This document shows, one piece after another, positions 32,990-41,627 of a DNA stretch of 64,000 bases. The notes under the pieces are model-generated. The model saw only the letters and a program-made list of their open reading frames with translations. It searched no databases and had not been told where the DNA came from. The stretch lies in NCBI RefSeq assembly GCF_007830455.1, contig NZ_VLLB01000002.1:558001-622000 (forward strand), in the 5' to 3' direction. Origin of the DNA: Pseudoduganella lurida (GTDB taxonomy: Bacteria; Pseudomonadota; Gammaproteobacteria; Burkholderiales; Burkholderiaceae_D). Each line of letters opens with the position of its first letter. Within the stretch, counting starts at the first letter, position 1. A program made the position numbers and the translations under genes.

Positions 32990-34288
32990 CAGCGGTCTCC
33001 GTAATATCGTTGGCGAGAATCTACGTGAACGACCGCTCCGCTGCAAACAATTTTCAGCTTCGCCCCGCCGCATCAGCATGGTAGTGGCCCGCATCCTGCC
33101 GGCGATCGGCGCGCCGCCTGCCGCTCCAGCGGCGGACATCACCGGCGTATGCCGCCGCGTGCATGGCAGGCGCGCGGTCAGTGGAGCGATCGGCTGAGCC
33201 GTGGCCGGCATCATCGGCGGGATGGTGGCCGGCATGATCAGCGGGACGGTGGGCAGCATGATCGGCGGAACGGCTCGCCGCATGATCCGTTGAGCGCCCA
33301 CCCGGTCGGCCGACTCGACGATCGGCTGATCTGCCGGCGAGGTCGCGGTCCAGGTAAGCGGCTGATTGACCCAGTGAGTGACCGAATGAGCGGTCTGACG
33401 ATTGGTCGGGCGATGGTCGGGCGATCGGCAGGCTGCCTCGCCAATCGAATCGAGGGCCGCCTCGTCATGCGAAGGGCAGACCGCCTCGCCCATCGATTGG
33501 CTGGACGATGCGTCGACCGATTGGCTGGACGATGCGCCGATCGATTGGCTGGACGATGCGCCGATCGATCGCCTGGCTGCGCCGTCGATCAATCGGCTGA
33601 CAGGGTCGCCGGGGTTGTCATGCCTGTGCAGCTTCGCACGGGCTTGCGGTACTCCCGCCGCTACTCCGAGACTGCGGCGCTCTGCCCTCGGCGGACTGCC
33701 GAGCAAGCGCACAAGGGCCGCTCGCCGCGCCGTGCGGCACGCATCGGCGCGCAGCCAATCACCGCTGCCGGGCAGACGGAGCCAGATGGCGGTCCAGGCG
33801 TTCCGATTGCCACCGCCCTGCAGGTTGGCGAAACAGGACGGCGATACAGGGAGCTCCCCGAACATGATTGCGGAGCCCTCCACCGTCGCGAAGTAAGGCT
33901 GGCGGGCGAAGCTGGCGCGCAGCCGTGTCCCCTCGGGCAGAAACAGCTCTTTCCACTGGTAGCCCAGTTCCGAGACCACCGTCGATAGCGGCGCTTGAAC
34001 AGCCAGCGCCGCCTGAAGCGCCTGGGTTCCCTGACCCACCCGGCCCACCTGGCCCGCCTGGCCTAGTTGGACCGGCTGGCCTGCCTGACCTGGAGCCCCC
34101 GCCCGCGCCGACCCAGCTGGCGAGACCGATTGCTGCCCGCCATCCTGACTAGCCCTGATATGGGCCCGGATCGCATCGCAAAGAAAGTCTTCCATCATCC
34201 ACGTGTGCGACCAAAAAACCCCTAAGAGCTCGCCGACTTCCTCGAGCAACTTGGCGGGCAGATAAACCGGCGTGCAAAAGTCAGACAT
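32990..34288 (-). CDS. unrecognised protein with RAMA-like domain; frame runs into the GH43 gene
   Basis: I do not recognise this gene as a whole. The ATG at 34288 has a GGGAGAG Shine-Dalgarno. Residues 8-45 form an amphipathic helical segment (LPAKLLEEVGELLGVFWSHTWMMEDFLCDAIRAHI). About 50-95 is Gly/Gln/Ala-rich with collagen-like spacing. About 105-185 is a small beta domain (FLPEGTRLRASFARQPYFATVEG ... SPSCFANL ... RNAWTAIWLRLPG) that resembles RAMA/DUF4357-type domains. After that come Arg-rich sequence and 24-bp-repeat-encoded stretches with no conserved look. There is no stop codon before the GH43 signal peptide, so the formal frame is 753 codons (34288 to 32027). Either the original stop was lost by frameshift and repeat expansion, or two genes were fused. 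Confidence 0.5.
33203..33298. repeat. 24-bp tandem repeats, four units
   Basis: Four degenerate 24-base units of the type ggccggcatgatcagcggga run from 33203 to 33298, each 24 bases apart. On the minus strand they encode a repeating P-I-M-P-A-T pattern inside the long frame ahead of the GH43 gene. Confidence 0.85.
33487..33570. repeat. 24-bp tandem repeats, three and a half units
   Basis: Units cgccgatcgattggctggac plus gatg repeat every 24 bases (33487, 33511, 33535, then a broken copy at 33559). In the minus-strand frame they encode SIGASSSQ-type octapeptides. The units are adjacent with no spacers, so this is not a CRISPR array. Confidence 0.9.
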
Positions 34289-34633
34289 GGGTACTCTCCC
34301 AAAAAAAACGGATTTTCTAGAAACCGCGAACTTTCACTAGAACGTAATAGAACGCGATGCCTGTTACGAAAGCCTGAGATTTCGTGCGACAAAAATACTG
34401 GAGATTCGATAGAAGGCACTATCCGGGTGCAGGAGGAGTTCTATCAGATCTTAGAATCGAAAATAGGAGAATAGTTCCCGAGATATTGTGAAATATCGGA
34501 AATGCCGCTGGAATATCGAGGAGCAGCATGAGGTATCGAGATTTATCGCGTTTTAGAAAATGGGTAAAAAAAAAAGAACCATCACCTTAGGTCTTCGCGC
34601 AGTGCTGAGCAGCGAGTCGGGTGCGCAGTATGA

Positions 34634-34672
34634 AGTGTGAGGTGTGAGGTGTGAGGTGTGAGGTGTGAGGCG
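34634..34672. repeat. heptamer array tgtgagg
   Basis: Five consecutive, nearly perfect copies of the seven-base unit tgtgagg, followed by degenerate relatives (gcgtgcgg, then acgtgcg units further on). Confidence 0.9.
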
Positions 34673-34844
34673 TGCGGGGCGCAGTGCTTAGGGCGGGGTA
34701 CGCGGTGTGGCATACGCGATGCTTCGCGCGCGGAGTGAAGCGCGCAGCCTGCGGTGCGCATTGCGCACTGCGAGGCACGAAGTGCGATGTGCGACGTGCG
34801 ACGTGCGAGGTTTGCGATGGACCTTTAGCGATTGCGGCTCGAGG

Positions 34845-34942
34845 TTCGCTGCTTGCGGTTCGCTCCTAGCGGTTCGCTGCTTGCCGTTCGCTGCTTGCGG
34901 TTCGCTGCTTGCGGTTCGCTGCCGCCGGCTCGCGGCTGACGG
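34845..34942. repeat. 14-bp array ttcgctgcttgcgg
   Basis: Seven consecutive 14-base units; units 1, 4 and 5 are identical, the rest differ by a few bases. The period equals that of the array at 31851-32004 and twice that of the heptamer arrays around it. Confidence 0.9.
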
Positions 34943-35287
34943 TTCGCGGCTGGGCTTCGCGGCTAGGGCTTCCGCGGCCGGCGATTTCTGCCGTCGGCCT
35001 ACTACTCACGGTCAGGAAGCCGGCGCTTTATTGCCGTCCATCTGCTGCTGGCACTTCCGCGGCCGGCCATTTGCTGCTGACGGTTCACTGCTCGCGACTC
35101 GCTCCTCGCGCTGCAAGATTCAGGATTCGCATTCAAAATTCAACATTCAAGATTGAACGTTCGAGGCTCACGTTCCGCGTCATTGCCAGCGACAACTCGC
35201 ATATATCTTCACTCATCCAGAGTCATCACCTTGAACAAGCCTCGAAGCAGCCGATGGCGTCAACGCCTGGAAACCGCTTGAAACCGT

Positions 35288-36655
35288 TTACCGCAAGATC
35301 CTGCGCCGCGCCGCCCGCGCATAAGGCACCCAGGCCTGCACGGCCCAGCGCCGCCACATGATCAGGCCGCGCAACCACTCGTCCGCGGCAAACGCGATAT
35401 ACAGTCCCGCCAGGCCAAAACCGAAATGAATCCCGAGCACCCAGCTCCCGCCTGCAAGGATCAGCACCATCGACGCGGCGCCCGCGACCACCGGGAACCG
35501 CACATCGCCCGTGGCCCGCAACGCGTTGATGACGACCAGATTGAACGTGCGTCCCAGTTCCACGAGCACGCCGATCCAGAGCAGCCGGCGCCCCTCGGCG
35601 ATGATCGTCGCATCGCTCGTGAAGCAGCCCAGCAGCGGCCCGCCCGCCAGCGCCACCAGCGACGAAGCGACGCCACTGATCACGAGTCCCCGTCCGAGCG
35701 CGCTGCGCACGAGCCGGTGCGCGGCTCCCAGTTCCCCGGCGCCGACCATATGCCCGACCATGATCTCCACGGCAAATGCGGTAGCCATGCTGAAGACGAT
35801 GACCATGCTGCCGATCTGCTGCACGTAGGCGTGGGTAGCCAGTGCATGCGCGCCGAGCGTGCCCGCTGCCGCCATGCTGACCATGAACGACAGACGCCAC
35901 GCGATGTTCTCGGCAGCAGCCGGAATGCCGATGTGCAGGACCTCGCCCAGTTCCCGGCGCGGCAGGCGCCACCAGTCCGGCGCGGTGGTGAGAAGCCCCA
36001 GGTGCCGCTTCCACAGCAGCAGATGCAGCGCCAGGCCGAGGGCACGGCTGAACAGCAGCGCCAGCGCGTAACCGGGCAGGCCCAGGGCCGGCAGCGGGCC
36101 CCAGCCCGCCATCAGCGGCACGGCCAGCAGCAGGTGCGTCGAGTGCATGGCGACCAGCACCACCAGCGTGTCACGGGTACGCAGATGGGCGCGCATCACG
36201 GCCGCCATCGACGCGTTCCATGCATCGAACAGCAGCGCCGGCGCCAGCGCCGCCAGGAAGGGAATCGCCAGCGGCAGCACATCAGCCGGCGTTTGCAGAA
36301 GGCGCAGCAGAGGTCCCGCGCCCGCCAGCGCCAGCAGCGCCGTGAGCGCCCCGATCCAGGTGCTGGCACCGACCGACGATAGCGCCACGCGATTGGCGCG
36401 CTCGCGCTGCCCGGCCCCAAGGCTCTGCGTAATGACCACGCCGATGCCCGAGCCGACGATGCGGAACAGCAGGAACAGCGTGACGGAGATCTGGTTGGCG
36501 ATCGCGAATGCCGCGCCGGCCGTATCGGAAATATGGGCTGCCAGCGTGGTGCCGACGACGCCAATGGCAACGGCCAGCACCAGCTCCACGAGCAGCGGCC
36601 AGGCAAGCGTGACGATGTGCGGGCGGGACGGCGGAACGACGGTAATGGTGGACAT
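35288..36655 (-). CDS. MATE family efflux transporter
   Basis: A 455-residue integral membrane protein with twelve hydrophobic segments in two MatE halves. The first half includes AIANQISVTLFLLFRIVGSGIGVVITQSLGAGQ; the second includes HIGIPAAAENIAWRLSFMVSMAAAGTLGAHALATHAYVQQIG. MATE proteins export cationic drugs or metabolites in exchange for Na+ or H+. Length matches the family (about 450-460). It stands alone: repeats lie both downstream (34.6-35.2 kb) and upstream (36750-36866). The substrate is not predictable. Confidence 0.9.
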   Translation of the reverse strand: MSTITVVPPSRPHIVTLAWPLLVELVLAVAIGVVGTTLAAHISDTAGAAFAIANQISVTLFLLFRIVGSGIGVVITQSLGAGQRERANRVALSSVGASTWIGALTALLALAGAGPLLRLLQTPADVLPLAIPFLAALAPALLFDAWNASMAAVMRAHLRTRDTLVVLVAMHSTHLLLAVPLMAGWGPLPALGLPGYALALLFSRALGLALHLLLWKRHLGLLTTAPDWWRLPRRELGEVLHIGIPAAAENIAWRLSFMVSMAAAGTLGAHALATHAYVQQIGSMVIVFSMATAFAVEIMVGHMVGAGELGAAHRLVRSALGRGLVISGVASSLVALAGGPLLGCFTSDATIIAEGRRLLWIGVLVELGRTFNLVVINALRATGDVRFPVVAGAASMVLILAGGSWVLGIHFGFGLAGLYIAFAADEWLRGLIMWRRWAVQAWVPYARAARRRILR

Positions 36656-36749
36656 GGAAGGCGGCGCCGAGAATCCGCCATTGTACTGCGCCAGCCCGCC
36701 CTGAAGCGCGCACCTGCGCCGGCGTCATTCCTGCACTGCCTGCACTTCC

Positions 36750-36866
36750 GCGCTAGCCATTCCTTTGCGCTGGCCATTCTTCCGCGCTGGCCCTTCTTCC
36801 GCGCTGGCCTTACTTATGCGCTGCCTTATTTATGCGCTGGCCTTACTTGCACGCTGGCCTTCTCTC
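36750..36866. repeat. 17-bp tandem array between CehA-like and MATE genes
   Basis: About seven units of the type gcgctggccttacttat (17 bases; one copy has 16) fill the gap between the end of the metallohydrolase gene and the start of the MATE gene. It would lie in the promoter region of the MATE gene. No hairpin terminator was seen in the 221-bp gap. Confidence 0.88.
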
Positions 36867-36876
36867 TGCAATTGCC

Positions 36877-39369
36877 CTACTGCTTCCTGCCGGCCATCGC
36901 CTCCACCCACACGGGATTCGTGTAGGCCTTGCGTCCCACAACATCCTCCACCACCAGCGCATACCAGCCGCTCACCTCTACCACCGGCCGGAACTCGACG
37001 CGCAGTTCGCGCTGCACATCCGCTTCCGGGCCACGTTCCGGCACACGGCTGTCGATCACCGTCCCGGCCGACACCAGCTCGATCTTGCGAATGCCCGACG
37101 CCGACTGCAGCGTATAGCCCAGCCGTAGCGGCGTCCCGGCGGTCACGGCCAGCCGCGAACCGAAGATCTTGTCCGGAAAGACGAGCGGTCCGCCGCTGAC
37201 GTAGGCGCGGCCCGCCTTCAGCCCGGCAGCATAGCTCTGCGCGGTGGGCGGGCCCTCCAGGTGGACGAAGGTGCGCGTGCTGCCGGAGGCGTGCGCCCAT
37301 ACGTCGTGCAGGTCGGTGCCGCCGCCCAGGTAGTGCGGCTTGCCGGCATCCCAGTCCGCCCACAGCTTTTGCAGCACCTTGGCATCGTCGCCCGGCGTGG
37401 CGCCGTTGATTTCGGCCACGTCGAAACCCTCGTTCCAGCCGCCCGGCGCCGTGCCGGCCGCCGCACTGGCGAAATAGCCGTACGGGATGTAGGGATGGTT
37501 CACCTGGATCACGCTGGCACCGAGGCGGCGCGCCTCGGCAAAGATGGCATCGACCGGCGCGGTGGCCATGTCGATCCGCAGCGCGCCATCGACGGCCAGC
37601 GGGTAAGCATTGAAATGCGCCCACGAAGCGGAAAACTCCATCGAGCCCAGCACCGGCACGCCGCGCTGGCGGCCCAGCGCCGTCAGCGCCGGCAGGTTGA
37701 CCATCGTGTCGTGATCGCTGACGAACAGCAGGTCCAGCCCGGCCGCCAGCTGCGCACGGGCCAAGTCGGCGGGTGGCGTCACGGCTTCGGCCTGGTCGGC
37801 ATGGTGATGCAGGTCCGCCGAGTACCAGCCTCGCGACGCCGGATCGGCAAATCTCGCCAGTTTCACCGTCTCGGCAAGCTGCGCATCCGGCGCGACGTGA
37901 AGGTCCATTTCGCGCGCCCCATGCGTAAAGCCGCCGCCATGCGAGATCCGCAGGGTGTAGTCGCCCGGCGCTAGGGCCAGCTCCGCCACGCCGCGCCGGT
38001 CGAACGCCGTGAAGAACGTCTTGCGGCCCAGGAAGCCGACGACCGGCTGCCGCCCGCGCACCACTTCGATGCGCGCGTCGACGGGCCCGCGTTCGTCGGA
38101 CACGGTCAACGTGACCGTGCCTGGCCCGGGCAGTGGACCGAAATCGCGCACCGCCCGCTCGCCTGCCGCCAGGGTAACGGCCACGGGCGCACTGTCGGCA
38201 TGCCCCTTCGCGGTCGCATACAGCCGATAGTCGCCGGCCGGCAGCTGCAGGGCATAGGCACCGTCACGCGCCAGCGTCCAGCCAAACGGCCTGCCACCGC
38301 GCTCGACCACCACGACACCACCATCCCCGAGCCGCCCGGCCACCGTGCCCGCAACGTTGGCTGCGGTGTTGGATGTGGTCTTTGCTGCGGTCTTTGCTGC
38401 GGTCTTTGCTGCGGTCTTGGCTGCGGTGTTGGATGCGGTCTTTGCTGCGGTCTTGGCTGCGGTCTTGGCTGCGGTCTTGGCTGCTGTCTTGGCTGCGGCG
38501 TTGGCTGCGGCGTTGGCTGCGGTGTAGGCTGCCGAGTTGGCTGCGACCCTCCTTTCGCCTCGGTTCCACGCCCTGCCCGCGACCGGCTCCCGTACATTCG
38601 ACATGTCCGCCGCGATGACCGGCGCCAGATCCCCGCTCGGCCCCACCTGCAGGAAGCCGCTGAACCGGCGCGTGCCGCCGGCCGCCAGCGTATGGCGCCG
38701 GTACAGATCCTTGGACCCGTACTCGATATGGTCCGCATACGGCGCATGCAGCGCCACGAAAAAATCCTCGTCATACGCCACGACGCGCACCGGCGCCCCG
38801 GCCGGCACCGCTCCCTGCTCCGCCGCTCCCTGCTTCCCTGCACCCTGCACGCCGAACAGGAACCCGCCGCGCGGCCACAGCACGAAGCCGGACAGCAGGT
38901 CCGGCAGCGCAGCCTTGCCGCCATTGGTCATGGTCGTCGCGATCTCGATGCGATCGGCCCCGTCGCGCAGCGTGTAGCGCGTGCGCACCGTCACCTCGCC
39001 CCAGTCGCGCACCGCTTCGACGACCGCGCGCCGCGGTCCCCGCTCGAGCACTGTCACGCGCTGGTACGTGTTAGGCCACGCCGACCAGTTGTTCGGAATG
39101 AAGTCGGCGATGACGGCGCGGTCGCGGCCGGCCTTCCCGTCCCGTACTGCGGCGATATCGACCAGCGCGCCGCGCGGCACGCCGTACGGTACGGGCGACT
39201 CGACAGCCAGCGAAAACGCCAGCCGGTCGTTCATCACCGTCAGGTCCTTTGCGCCGCGGGCATCGCCGCCTTCGATCGGCGTCGGCCCCGCCAGCACCCG
39301 CACCGCCGCCTCCAGTGGCGCCGCCGTTAGGCAGAGCGCCAGCGGCAGCACCACCAAGCGCCTGCCCAT
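36877..39369 (-). CDS. exported CehA/McbA family metallohydrolase (PHP domain) with AAKT repeat
   Basis: An 830-residue protein with a signal peptide (LVVLPLALCLTAAPLEAA). The N-terminal half is beta-rich, with carboxypeptidase-regulatory-like segments (LPAGDYRLYATAKGHA; LAPGDYTLRISHGGG). The PHP metal site begins at Asp519 in ADLHHHADQAEAV, with FVSDHDTMVNL (about 551-560), GSMEFSASWAHFNAYPL and IQVNHPY, as in CehA/McbA metallohydrolases. Known members hydrolyse carbamates, but the substrate here is unknown. Residues about 275-337 are an Ala-Lys-Thr repeat encoded by a 12-bp array, inserted between domains. The start overlaps the stop of the TonB receptor by 1 bp (TAATG), so the two are translationally coupled. 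Confidence 0.85.
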   Translation of the reverse strand: MGRRLVVLPLALCLTAAPLEAAVRVLAGPTPIEGGDARGAKDLTVMNDRLAFSLAVESPVPYGVPRGALVDIAAVRDGKAGRDRAVIADFIPNNWSAWPNTYQRVTVLERGPRRAVVEAVRDWGEVTVRTRYTLRDGADRIEIATTMTNGGKAALPDLLSGFVLWPRGGFLFGVQGAGKQGAAEQGAVPAGAPVRVVAYDEDFFVALHAPYADHIEYGSKDLYRRHTLAAGGTRRFSGFLQVGPSGDLAPVIAADMSNVREPVAGRAWNRGERRVAANSAAYTAANAAANAAAKTAAKTAAKTAAKTAAKTASNTAAKTAAKTAAKTAAKTTSNTAANVAGTVAGRLGDGGVVVVERGGRPFGWTLARDGAYALQLPAGDYRLYATAKGHADSAPVAVTLAAGERAVRDFGPLPGPGTVTLTVSDERGPVDARIEVVRGRQPVVGFLGRKTFFTAFDRRGVAELALAPGDYTLRISHGGGFTHGAREMDLHVAPDAQLAETVKLARFADPASRGWYSADLHHHADQAEAVTPPADLARAQLAAGLDLLFVSDHDTMVNLPALTALGRQRGVPVLGSMEFSASWAHFNAYPLAVDGALRIDMATAPVDAIFAEARRLGASVIQVNHPYIPYGYFASAAAGTAPGGWNEGFDVAEINGATPGDDAKVLQKLWADWDAGKPHYLGGGTDLHDVWAHASGSTRTFVHLEGPPTAQSYAAGLKAGRAYVSGGPLVFPDKIFGSRLAVTAGTPLRLGYTLQSASGIRKIELVSAGTVIDSRVPERGPEADVQRELRVEFRPVVEVSGWYALVVEDVVGRKAYTNPVWVEAMAGRKQ
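38359..38547 (-). repeat. 12-bp array encoding (AAKT)n inside the metallohydrolase
   Basis: Fifteen to sixteen 12-base units, plus-strand form gctgcggtcttt, encode AAKT with AANA and TSNT variants. The array is in frame and adds about 63 residues of a probably helical, basic linker between the N-terminal beta region and the carboxypeptidase-regulatory-like region. Confidence 0.93.
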
Positions 39370-41627
39370 TACAGCTTGCCGGACAGCGTGACGAAGCCCT
39401 GGCGCGGCGCACCGGACAGCAGCGTCATCGACGTGCCGGCCGGGTCGGAGGTCGAGAAACCGTTCGAGCCCACGGTGCTGAAATAGCTCTTGTCGAACAG
39501 GTTCGTCACGTTCAGCTGCAGGCTCAGGTCCTTCAGCATGCCGACCGAGCGGAACTTGTAGCCGGCCGACAGGTTGGCGATCCAGTAGGACGGCACCGAG
39601 TTGTCGTTCAGGTAGGTGTAGTAGCGCTTGTCCGTGTACTTGGCCCCGATGCGCGCGAAGAAGCCGTTTGCATTCGGTGCGGCATCACCAAACGCCAGTT
39701 CCGTGTTGAACATCTTCTTGGGCGTGTTGACGACCTGCTTGCCATCGGTGGCCACCAGCTTGCCATTGTCCGTGTAGTCCGACTTGTACTGCGAGTCGTT
39801 GTAGGTCGCCGTGTTGAACCACGCGACGGACGGCAGCAGCTTCCACACCGCCAGCGCCTCCACGCCGCGCGTCTCGACTTTACCCACGTTGACGATGGTG
39901 CCGGCGCAGCCCACGATGCCGGCGCAGGTGGAGATGCCCAGCTGGCGGTCCTTGAAGTCGGCGTAATACACGGCCACCGAACCCTGCAGCTGGTCGCGCT
40001 TGAAACGGTAGCCCAGGTCGAAGTTGGTCGACATCTCCGGCTTCAGCGAAGCGATCGACAGCGCGTAGCCGGCCCGCGTCTGCGAGAACGGCCCGCCCAC
40101 GCCGGCCTCGTAGGCGCGCATGTTCTTCGCGCCGGAGAGGAACAGCTCGTCGTCCTTCGTCAACGTGTAGTTCAGGCCCGCCTGCGGCAGGAAGGTTTTC
40201 TTCGCCGTCAGCGAGCCATCGGCGCGGTCGCCGATGAAGGTGTGCGCATCGATGTCCACCTTCGGGCTCTTGAAGCCGGCGTTGATCTTCAGGCGGCCGT
40301 CCAGCAGCGCCACCGTGTCCTGCAGGTAGAACTGGCGCGTGTCCGTCGTGAAGGACTGCAGGAAGCCGGTGCTGAGCGGATTGCGCAGCATGTGGTCGAT
40401 GAAGGCGCCGTCCTGCACCGCGTAGAAGTTGCGCGTCACCGTGTGGTTGTTGCGCTCGGCCCAGAAGCCCGCGTTCAGCGTGTGCATGCCGATGTCCCAC
40501 GTCACGTCGCCCAGCACGCCGTTGCGGCTGATCGCGTATTCGGTGGTGCGGATCGTGATGGGAATGGCGGCCGACGTGGGCGTGTACGGCGTGTACCAGT
40601 GGCCCTGGCCTTCGTTGCTGTGGTGGTAGGCGGTGAACTTGGCAGCCAGTTCCGGCGCCAGGTTCAGGTTCGCGGCCACGCCGCCCAGCTTGTCCTTGCG
40701 CAGGCCCTGGCCCAGGTAGTAGGCGTCATCCAGGCTGTTCACGCCACCCGTGTAGACGCCCTTCGCCGCGTTCAGCGCGCGCTGCCAGTCCGGGTAGTAG
40801 TTGTCCCAGTCCATGCCCAGGCGTGCCGCCATCTCCTTCGACAGATCCTGGTAGTCCACCTCGCGGCGGTCCGAATAGTTGAAGAAGGCGGACAGCGTGT
40901 GCTCGCCGATCTGCTGTTCGATGCGGCTGTTGAACTGTTCCTGGTTCTGCGGTCCGTCGCCCTTCCATTTGTCGGCGCGCATGCGGGTGCCGCTCAGGTA
41001 GAACTTGGTGCCGCTGCCGATCAGGCCACTGTCGACCCGCACGAAGGTGCGCGAGGTGTCGTCGCTGCCCAGCGTCTGCGATGCCGTCACGCCCCGCTCG
41101 TCGGAGGGGCCCAGCGTGACGAACTGGATCGCGCCGCCCAGGTTGTTGGTGGACGCGGTGCCCAGCGCGCCGGCGCCCTGCGACACGACGACGCGGCCGA
41201 TGTTCTCGGACGACAGCGCGCGCGAGATGTGCAGGCCGTTGCTGTTCCCGTAGGCCATGTCGCCCAGCGGGATGTCGTCCAGCGTGAAGCCCAGCTGGTT
41301 CTGCGAGAAGCCGCGGATCGAGAAGCGCGTCGACCATTCGTAGCTGCCGAACGGATCGGCCGACTGGAAGCTCACGCCGGGCAGCTTTTCCAGCGTCTTC
41401 AGGGGGCTGGTGCCGGGCGTGGCCTGCTGCAGGTCGGCCCGCGAGATGTTCTGCACCTGGCGCGACTGGCCCGTGCCCGTCACCTCGACGACGGCCATCG
41501 GCGGTGCGCCCGCCGGATCGGCAGCCGCATCGGCAGGCGCCGCATCCGGATTGGCGTGTGCAATGGCGTGCAGCGCGGTCAGCGTGAACAGGCAGAGTGG
41601 CTTCAGGGGCAAACGGGGCAGGCGCAT
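39369..41627 (-). CDS. TonB-dependent outer membrane receptor
   Basis: A 752-residue receptor: signal peptide (LCLFTLTALHAIAHA), plug domain (about 48-165; VVEVTGTGQSRQVQNISRADLQQ ... FSIRGFSQNQLGFTLDDIPLGD), and a 22-strand barrel ending in an aromatic-alternating C terminus (GFVTLSGKL). The VEVTG motif near the N terminus is in the position of a TonB box. No secretin/STN domain is present, so it is a transporter rather than a transducer. The metallohydrolase gene overlaps its stop by 1 bp, so receptor and hydrolase probably handle the same substrate: uptake followed by periplasmic cleavage. Confidence 0.9.
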   Translation of the reverse strand: MRLPRLPLKPLCLFTLTALHAIAHANPDAAPADAAADPAGAPPMAVVEVTGTGQSRQVQNISRADLQQATPGTSPLKTLEKLPGVSFQSADPFGSYEWSTRFSIRGFSQNQLGFTLDDIPLGDMAYGNSNGLHISRALSSENIGRVVVSQGAGALGTASTNNLGGAIQFVTLGPSDERGVTASQTLGSDDTSRTFVRVDSGLIGSGTKFYLSGTRMRADKWKGDGPQNQEQFNSRIEQQIGEHTLSAFFNYSDRREVDYQDLSKEMAARLGMDWDNYYPDWQRALNAAKGVYTGGVNSLDDAYYLGQGLRKDKLGGVAANLNLAPELAAKFTAYHHSNEGQGHWYTPYTPTSAAIPITIRTTEYAISRNGVLGDVTWDIGMHTLNAGFWAERNNHTVTRNFYAVQDGAFIDHMLRNPLSTGFLQSFTTDTRQFYLQDTVALLDGRLKINAGFKSPKVDIDAHTFIGDRADGSLTAKKTFLPQAGLNYTLTKDDELFLSGAKNMRAYEAGVGGPFSQTRAGYALSIASLKPEMSTNFDLGYRFKRDQLQGSVAVYYADFKDRQLGISTCAGIVGCAGTIVNVGKVETRGVEALAVWKLLPSVAWFNTATYNDSQYKSDYTDNGKLVATDGKQVVNTPKKMFNTELAFGDAAPNANGFFARIGAKYTDKRYYTYLNDNSVPSYWIANLSAGYKFRSVGMLKDLSLQLNVTNLFDKSYFSTVGSNGFSTSDPAGTSMTLLSGAPRQGFVTLSGKL

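Larger units (their letters stand above)
34289..35287. other. gene-free 1-kb region: AT-rich segment followed by degenerate heptamer repeats
   Basis: I find no credible gene here. 34289-34600 is far more AT-rich than the surroundings and presumably holds the promoter of the RAMA-like gene; it includes an A-run at 34566-34576. From 34630 onward the sequence is built of short repeats: tgtgagg (period 7) at 34634-34672, acgtgcg-type heptamers near 34785-34810, ttcgctgcttgcgg (period 14) at 34845-34942, and attcaag-type heptamers at about 35107-35168. The last 120 bases before the MATE stop show nothing recognisable. Confidence 0.8.

Noticed and set aside
33487..33570. Possible CRISPR array
   Set aside because: The 24-bp units are contiguous with no spacers, are in frame with a coding sequence, and no cas genes are present.
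33149..33988. Plus-strand frame of 279 codons in the repeat region before GH43
   Set aside because: Its sequence is Arg/Gly/Asp repeats produced by the 24-bp units; the opposite strand has the RAMA-like domain with a ribosome-binding site.
34289..34620. AT-rich segment as an insertion sequence or phage remnant
   Set aside because: No transposase or integrase frame, no terminal inverted repeats and no target duplication could be seen; only base composition is unusual.
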